Source of the DNA: Chloroflexota bacterium
GTDB taxonomy: Bacteria; Chloroflexota; Anaerolineae; UBA1429
Length of the DNA stretch: 9,546 nucleotides
NCBI GenBank assembly: GCA_012515695.1
Contig: JAAYXX010000547.1
Span: 1-9,546 of the forward strand
Direction of reading: 5' to 3'
Shown piece after piece: positions 5,905-9,546 of the stretch. The translations under genes were made by a program, and so were the position numbers. The notes under the pieces were generated by a model. The model had not been told where the DNA came from, did no database searches, and worked only from the letters and a program-made list of their open reading frames with translations. The first letter of the stretch is position 1. Every line of letters begins with the position of its first letter.

Positions 5905-7344
5905 ATGGAACTGCTCTTTGAGACCCGGCTGGATATCGCTTCTGTCGAAGGCAAGCTCTACTTCCGCCAGATCAAGCCAGAAATACATCCGGAGCCAGTC
6001 CTGCAACCAGATCGCTTTGCCGATGGGGCGGGCGCATCTATCTATGGCACGGTGCTATATGACGGCGGGCGCTATCGCATGTGGTATCAAGCATGGCCCA
6101 AGGATTGGGATGGCCGCGACGTGGACCTGGTGGGCTATGCCGAATCAGACAACGGCCTCGACTGGCACAAGCCCGAACTGGGGATCGTGGCATATGGCGA
6201 CCAGCCCAACAACCTGTGCAACCTGGGCTTTCACTCGCCGTCGGTGTTCATTGACCCGCACGCCCCCGCCAGCCACCGCTACCGCGCCACCGGCTACACC
6301 GGCCCTGGGCGCAAGGGCGCTCGCCAGCAGATTGAGCGGCCCGGCTACTATACGGCCCACTCGGCGGACGGCCTGCACTGGGAGTTGGACCAACTGGCCC
6401 CGCGCTGGGCCAGCGGCGACGTCATCACCAGCGTCTACCATCCCACCCAAGACCGGGCCATCGTCGCGCTCAAATTCTCACCCCGTGTGAACGGCTTTCA
6501 ACGGCGCTCCATCTGGAACGCCGAACTGGTAGACGGCGAATGGTCGGACGCCCACGCCGCCCTGCTCCCCGACGAGTTTGACGACATTTGCGCGGTGGCC
6601 CGTGGGTATGCCAGCGGCGACTACTATGGCATGGGCATGTTGCCCGCTGGCCGGGGAACGGTGGGCTTGCTCTGGCAATTCCGCCACGACCTGCCCCGTA
6701 CCGGCGGTGCGGGCGTGGGCGTGTTCGGCTCGGTGGATGTGAGCCTCGTCTATCAGGCCGGGCGTGGAGACCGCTGGCTGCATCGCCCTGGCCGCGAGGA
6801 TTTCATCTCCCACGTACAGACCCCGTGGATGGCCGGGGGCATCTACACCGCCTCTTGCCCGGTGGAGGTCGGCGACGAGCAGTGGCTCTATATCACCGGC
6901 ACGGTGCACTCGCACGCCTGGTATCTCAACGAGCATTGGCAATTGATCGAGCCGCGCCAGCGGGAAATGATCGAATCGGGCTTCTCGCGCATTGGCGTGG
7001 CGCGGTGGCCCAAGGACCGCCTGTTCGGTTTCCGCGCCGACCCCGAAGGCGTGCTGGAACTAGCTCTGCGCGCCCAGGACAATCCATTCGAACTCAAGCT
7101 GAACTACCGGACCGACCCGGGCGGCAGCATCCGCGTCGAACTGCCCGGCATCGCCGGGTATGAGCTGGACAACGCCGTCCCCTTGACCGGCGACTCGCTG
7201 TCAAACACCGTCGCCTGGGCGACTGGCACAGCGATACCGCCCCAGCCCGCTGGCGTGGTCAGGGCGCGCCTCCATCTCGACTGCGCCGAGGTGTATGCCT
7301 ACGAGACGAGTCCGGCCACTGCCGCTGAGTACAGCGGGCGCTGA
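5905..7344 (+). CDS. Beta-propeller protein resembling GH32/GH43-type glycoside hydrolases
   Basis: A 479-residue protein with no signal peptide or membrane segment, so probably cytosolic. The first 370 or so residues show recurring blade-like segments: YDGGRYRMWYQAW at 52-64, GYAESDNGLDWHKPELG at 77-93, SPSVFIDP at 111-118, and YYTAHSADGLHWELD at 148-162. The 'S-x-D-G-L-x-W' pattern is typical of five-bladed GH32/GH43-like propellers. A C-terminal beta-rich part (about 380-469) resembles the sandwich domain that follows such propellers. I cannot assign a substrate or catalytic residues, so a lectin-like or non-catalytic role is possible. GGAGG at 5889-5893 supports the ATG at 5905; an earlier in-frame ATG at 5830 would overlap nadE and is unlikely. 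The following oxidoreductase suggests a sugar or glycoside pathway. The last codons and the stop lie inside a 16-bp tandem repeat. Confidence 0.6.
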   Translation: MELLFETRLDIASVEGKLYFRQIKPEIHPEPVLQPDRFADGAGASIYGTVLYDGGRYRMWYQAWPKDWDGRDVDLVGYAESDNGLDWHKPELGIVAYGDQPNNLCNLGFHSPSVFIDPHAPASHRYRATGYTGPGRKGARQQIERPGYYTAHSADGLHWELDQLAPRWASGDVITSVYHPTQDRAIVALKFSPRVNGFQRRSIWNAELVDGEWSDAHAALLPDEFDDICAVARGYASGDYYGMGMLPAGRGTVGLLWQFRHDLPRTGGAGVGVFGSVDVSLVYQAGRGDRWLHRPGREDFISHVQTPWMAGGIYTASCPVEVGDEQWLYITGTVHSHAWYLNEHWQLIEPRQREMIESGFSRIGVARWPKDRLFGFRADPEGVLELALRAQDNPFELKLNYRTDPGGSIRVELPGIAGYELDNAVPLTGDSLSNTVAWATGTAIPPQPAGVVRARLHLDCAEVYAYETSPATAAEYSGR

Positions 7345-7395
7345 GTACAGCGGGCGCCGAACACGGCGGGCGCCGAGCACGGCGGGCGCCGAACA
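7324..7395. repeat. 16-bp tandem repeat, four copies plus a partial, across a stop codon
   Basis: Units begin at 7324, 7340, 7356 and 7372, with a partial fifth at 7388. Units 1 and 2 are identical (GCTGAGTACAGCGGGC); units 3 and 4 read GCCGAACACGGCGGGC and GCCGAGCACGGCGGGC. Each unit holds a 4-bp hairpin (GCTG/CAGC or GCCG/CGGC), and the T:A pair of the first two units is replaced by C:G in the others, keeping the dyad. The stop codon of the upstream gene (7342-7344) is in unit 2. Because 16 is not a multiple of 3, a change in copies upstream of the stop would change the end of the protein. Confidence 0.85.
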
Positions 7396-7420
7396 ACCCA
7401 ACAGCAAAGGAGCCAGACCA

Positions 7421-7456
7421 ATGAACCAACATCTATACAGACAGCAGCATGGTTGA
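7421..7456 (+). CDS. Possible 11-codon upstream ORF (MNQHLYRQQHG) coupled to the next gene
   Basis: AAAGGAG at 7406-7412 lies 8 nt before the ATG at 7421 and is the only strong ribosome site in the gap. The frame reads 11 codons and stops at 7454-7456, overlapping the start codon (7449) of the oxidoreductase, which has no good site of its own. This arrangement suits translational coupling by restart. An alternative is that the oxidoreductase once began at 7421 and a one-base shift separated the two frames. The peptide shows no run of a single amino acid that would mark a classical attenuator. Whether it is translated is not shown. Confidence 0.4.
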   Translation: MNQHLYRQQHG

Positions 7457-8477
7457 TAGCGCAATGACAGAGAAAAAGAGTGTGGTAGAACCAGTTCGCT
7501 GGGGCGTTCTCGGATGTGCGCGTATTGCCAACAACTGGGTAGCCCCGGCCATCGTCGCGACCCCCAGCGCGCAATTGTGGGCGGTCGCCAGCCGCGCACC
7601 CGACAGGGCGCAGGAAATGGCCCGGCGATTTGGCGCGCAAAAGGCATACGGGGCCTATGAGCAACTGCTTGCCGACCCCGACGTCGAAGCGGTGTATATC
7701 CCGCTACCCAACCACCTGCACAAGCCGTGGGCCATCGCCGCGCTGCGGGCGGGCAAGCACGTGCTCTGCGAAAAGCCCATCGCGCTCAACGCCGCCGAGG
7801 CCCGCGAGATGCAGGCAGTCGCCCAGGAGACGGGCAACCTGCTGGTCGAGGCGTTCATGTACCGCTACAGCCCCTTGATGCGCCAGGCGCTACAGATCGT
7901 CCGGGCGGGGGAGTTGGGCGAGTTGCGCGCTATCCATAGCGCCTTTACCTTTGTCCTGCCAGACGACCCGCGCAACGTGCGCTTGCAGGCCGACATGGGC
8001 GGCGGAGCGTTGTACGACGTCGGCTGCTATGCCATCCATGTGCAACGCCTGTTCGCCGGGCGCGAGCCGGTCTCAACATACGCCCGATGCCTCTGGTCTG
8101 AGCAATACGGGGTAGACCTGAACTGCGCTGGCCTGCTGGATTTCGGCCAGGGGTTGGTGGGCAGCCTGCACGCCGGATTCGACACCCCCGGCAACACGTT
8201 CTTCCGGCTGCTAGGGACAAAAGGCTCGCTGGAGGGGCCAGATGGGTTTAGCCCCCGCGAGCGGCCCGGCGTGCTGGTGTTGAACAGGGCGGGCCTCACC
8301 AGGCGGCTGACTGTCCCGCAGGCCAATGCCTACGAGCAGGAGGTGCGGGATTTCAGCGAGGCTGTGCGCGGCGCGCATCCGCTGCTATACGGCAACGAGT
8401 CGCTAGACGCCAACATGCGCGTTATCGACGCCTGCTACGCATCCGCGAAAAGCGGCCAGGCCGTCACCGTCTCCTAG
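7449..8477 (+). CDS. Gfo/Idh/MocA family NAD(P)-dependent oxidoreductase
   Basis: A 342-residue cytosolic dehydrogenase; the family oxidises or reduces sugars, inositols and related diols with NAD(P). The N-terminal Rossmann fold (about 16-135) has VLGCARIA at 20-27 in place of the usual glycine-rich GxGxxA, which keeps only its first Gly and the Ala. The family signature CEKPIALN is at 107-114, with catalytic Lys109. The C-terminal alpha/beta domain has GGGALYDVGCYAIH at 184-197, with Asp190 and His197 as likely active-site residues. The sequence looks closest to the dihydrodiol dehydrogenase/xylose dehydrogenase-like branch, but substrate is not determinable. Start at 7449 gives MVDSAMTEKK; ATG at 7464 (residue 6) is an alternative, and neither has a clear ribosome site. 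It follows the propeller protein by 104 bp and is probably the last gene of the rightward unit. Within 60 bp of the stop no terminator is visible. Confidence 0.92.
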   Translation: MVDSAMTEKKSVVEPVRWGVLGCARIANNWVAPAIVATPSAQLWAVASRAPDRAQEMARRFGAQKAYGAYEQLLADPDVEAVYIPLPNHLHKPWAIAALRAGKHVLCEKPIALNAAEAREMQAVAQETGNLLVEAFMYRYSPLMRQALQIVRAGELGELRAIHSAFTFVLPDDPRNVRLQADMGGGALYDVGCYAIHVQRLFAGREPVSTYARCLWSEQYGVDLNCAGLLDFGQGLVGSLHAGFDTPGNTFFRLLGTKGSLEGPDGFSPRERPGVLVLNRAGLTRRLTVPQANAYEQEVRDFSEAVRGAHPLLYGNESLDANMRVIDACYASAKSGQAVTVS

Positions 8478-8548
8478 TTCCAATATACACCCTTGGTATT
8501 TCGTGGCCTATACTCGGCTGGCGGCCCAGGTGCAGGCAGTAATAGCCA

Positions 8549-8576
8549 TTGACATATCCGCGCCGTCGAGTATTAT
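8549..8576 (+). promoter_or_regulatory. Promoter of the first small paralog
   Basis: TTGACA at 8549-8554 matches the -35 consensus perfectly; 16 nt later TATTAT (8571-8576) matches the -10 consensus at 5 of 6 positions. Transcription would start near 8583, giving a leader of about 68 nt before the ATG at 8651. The 173 bp between 8478 and 8650 holds nothing else that I can identify. Confidence 0.75.
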
Positions 8577-8650
8577 CGAAGGACGTGCCCGGTTCTTGCA
8601 TGGGGCATTGGGGATCCGAATTCGCCATTCTAGGCATAGGAGAGTCAACA

Positions 8651-8854
8651 ATGGATGACCTTGTAAAACAAGTCGCGTCTCTGGGTATCTCGGAAGACCT
8701 GGCCCGCCAGGCCGTCACGACTGTCCTCAACTTTCTCAAGCAAAAGCTGCCTGCCCCGATAGCCAGCCAGATTGACGGTGTGCTGGAAGGCGGCGGGTTG
8801 GGGAACCTGGGCGACGTGGCCAAGGGACTGGGTGGTGTGTTCAAGCGCTCATAG
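8651..8854 (+). CDS. Small conserved-looking protein, 67 residues, first of a tandem pair
   Basis: Function unknown. The start at 8651 is supported by AGGAGAG (8638-8644), 6 nt upstream, and by the alignment with the second copy, which begins with the same MDDLV; a longer frame from 8549 has no support because its ATG lies within the promoter. The first 47 residues form two or three probable helices with the core AVTTVLNFLKQKLPAPIASQ at 21-40; the rest (48-64) is glycine-rich (GGGLGNLGDVAKGLGG). No signal peptide, membrane segment or cysteine is present. About 30 of the first 48 aligned positions are identical to the protein at 8990-9193. The pattern recalls small uncharacterised bacterial proteins of the DUF2267/DUF2780 kind, but I cannot confirm membership. 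Its own promoter sets it apart from the preceding operon. Confidence 0.82.
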   Translation: MDDLVKQVASLGISEDLARQAVTTVLNFLKQKLPAPIASQIDGVLEGGGLGNLGDVAKGLGGVFKRS

Positions 8855-8889
8855 CGCGCCCGATATCCAGCATCCATAGGCAATTCTTG

Positions 8890-8917
8890 TTGACAGCTCG
8901 GTGTCTCTGAATAACAT
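8890..8917 (+). promoter_or_regulatory. Promoter of the second small paralog
   Basis: A perfect TTGACA at 8890-8895 is followed after 16 nt by TAACAT (8912-8917), a 4/6 match to the -10 box. Transcription would start near 8924, about 66 nt before the ATG at 8990. Spacing and leader length match those of the promoter at 8549-8576. Confidence 0.65.
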
Positions 8918-8950
8918 CAGTGTGTGCCTGATGTAGAAAATCGGGCACAC
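8915..8950 (+). promoter_or_regulatory. Leader of the second paralog with two mutually exclusive hairpins
   Basis: Hairpin A pairs CATCAG (8915-8920) with CTGATG (8928-8933). Hairpin B pairs GTGTGCCTGAT (8922-8932) with ATCGGGCACAC (8940-8950), 11 bp with one G-T wobble and a 7-nt loop. They share 8928-8932, so only one can form. With the predicted start near 8924, hairpin A would exist only in DNA or in transcripts that come from upstream, while hairpin B would lie at the 5' end of the new mRNA, perhaps stabilising it. The ribosome site (8976-8981) stays outside both. Confidence 0.5.
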
Positions 8951-8989
8951 GAGAAACGAGTTTGCTAATGTCCACAGGAGGCACGAGCC

Positions 8990-9193
8990 ATGGATGACCT
9001 GGTGAACCGAGTTTCATCCCAGGTGGGTATGTCGGGGGATATGGCCGAGCAAGCCGTCTCTATTGTCGTCAACTATCTCAAGCAGAAACTGCCCGGCCCG
9101 GTAGCCGGACAAATCGACGATGTGCTGGCGGGCCAGGGAAGTTCGCAGGGCATGGGAGAAAAGATCAAGGACGTGTTCGGGGGGCGCGAATAG
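8990..9193 (+). CDS. Small protein, 67 residues, second of a tandem pair
   Basis: Function unknown; paralog of the protein at 8651-8854. The N-terminal helical part (MDDLVNRVSSQVGMSGDMAE, then QAVSIVVNYLKQKLPGPVAG) is well conserved with it, whereas the tail after residue 47 differs (GQGSSQGMGEKIKDVFGGRE). A single-residue gap near residue 11 aligns the two. A perfect AGGAGG at 8976-8981 lies 8 nt before the ATG. Similarity continues past the stop codons: 15 of 20 bases beginning at the TAG match between the copies, so the duplication included 3' flanking DNA. It has its own promoter and is followed by a strong hairpin at 9248-9283. No signal peptide, membrane segment or cysteine. Confidence 0.82.
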   Translation: MDDLVNRVSSQVGMSGDMAEQAVSIVVNYLKQKLPGPVAGQIDDVLAGQGSSQGMGEKIKDVFGGRE

Positions 9194-9247
9194 CGCGCTC
9201 GACACATAGCGCACTCTTGCCACGTTAGGCGTTATCGTAGATACAAC

Positions 9248-9283
9248 GGGGCACAGCGAGCCAAAAGGGTCTCGCTGTGCCCC
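9248..9283. terminator. Perfect 13-bp hairpin after the small paralogs, terminator-like without T-run
   Basis: GGGGCACAGCGAG (9248-9260) and CTCGCTGTGCCCC (9271-9283) pair perfectly around a 10-nt loop, 54 nt past the stop codon at 9193. Neither strand has a T-run after the stem, so it departs from the standard intrinsic terminator. It may still stop transcription or protect the mRNA 3' end. Confidence 0.6.
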
Positions 9284-9319
9284 GCGCCTGTTCATCCAGC
9301 CAGATAGTACTCATGCCAA

Positions 9320-9404
9320 CGCCCGAAGGGGCGAGGGAGCTTGCTGCCTTCTCCCCCAATGTCCGCCTCTCCCTCGCCCTCTGGGAGAGGGCCGGGGTGA
9401 GGGT
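9320..9404. repeat. Dispersed intergenic repeat, copy 2, with flanking hairpin
   Basis: The segment 9371-9404 repeats the core found at 3198-3247 (CCCTCGCCCTCTGGGAGAGG, then GCCGGGGTGAGGGT) but lacks the inserted 3219-3232 segment that builds the extra hairpin. Upstream, CGCCC-GAAG-GGGCG at 9320-9333 is another hairpin with the GAAG loop also seen at 3422-3437. No coding potential is evident here. Confidence 0.65.
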
Positions 9405-9492
9405 TCTCCCATTGGACCGCCGCCATCCCTGGCTAATGGCACTAACTTTTCGTGGGTCAAGTGTTGGGGCAGAGTCGGAGGTGCCCTCATCC

Positions 9493-9534
9493 GCCCTTCG
9501 GGCATCGGCATACCTGCCGCTCGGCAGCATGCCG
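9493..9534. repeat. Nested short hairpins near the right edge
   Basis: GCCC-TTC-GGGC lies at 9493-9503. CTGCCG (9514-9519) pairs with CGGCAG (9522-9527), and CGGCAT (9506-9511) pairs with ATGCCG (9529-9534) outside it. This continues the repeat-rich DNA from 9194 to the window end, in which I see no gene. Confidence 0.5.
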
Positions 9535-9546
9535 CCTTCTCCCGGG

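Noticed and set aside
8612..8623. Adjacent BamHI and EcoRI sites (GGATCCGAATTC), possible cloning linker
   Set aside because: Surrounding sequence is continuous with a sensible promoter, leader and ribosome site, and no vector sequence is seen; most likely chance, though a read-level check would settle it.

Overview
The window is a GC-rich bacterial chromosome segment with compact, mostly co-directional genes and unusually hairpin-rich intergenic DNA. Gene content (glycine cleavage T protein beside a pair of split-lipoyl-synthase-like radical SAM proteins, glutamine-dependent NAD+ synthase, a macrodomain protein, sugar-type oxidoreductases) together with short palindromic intergenic modules suggests a member of the Chloroflexota, perhaps an Anaerolineae-like lineage. 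That assignment is inference; no marker gene (rRNA, ribosomal protein) is present.

Left block (about 1-3018, minus strand): a sigma70-type promoter at 2990-3018 drives two radical SAM genes (2036-2953, then 1035-2021) followed by gcvT (1-923, cut by the window edge). The two radical SAM proteins look like LipS1/LipS2, the two-enzyme replacement for lipoyl synthase LipA. Lipoate is the cofactor of the glycine cleavage H protein, so the block reads as one unit for making lipoate and using it in glycine cleavage. The 111-bp gap before gcvT holds two tandem 15-bp palindromes and a hairpin.

Central intergenic region (2954-3614): no gene. It is packed with hairpins, a perfect 16-bp palindrome, one copy of a dispersed repeat whose second copy is at 9371-9404, and seven closely spaced short hairpins that reuse a few loop sequences on different stems. 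A promoter at 3517-3545 faces right.

Right block (3615-8477, plus strand): macrodomain protein, nadE, a cytosolic beta-propeller-type protein resembling glycoside hydrolases of the GH32/43 type, and a Gfo/Idh/MocA oxidoreductase, with short gaps, probably one operon. The first two share NAD/ADP-ribose metabolism; the last two suggest sugar or glycoside metabolism. A 16-bp tandem repeat runs through the stop codon of the third gene, and an 11-codon ORF with the only good ribosome site overlaps the start of the fourth.

Right end (8478-9546): two tandem paralogous 67-residue proteins of unknown function, each with its own TTGACA promoter with a 16-nt spacer and a leader of about 65-70 nt. The second leader can form two mutually exclusive hairpins. 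A perfect 13-bp stem follows the second gene, then dispersed repeats to the window edge.
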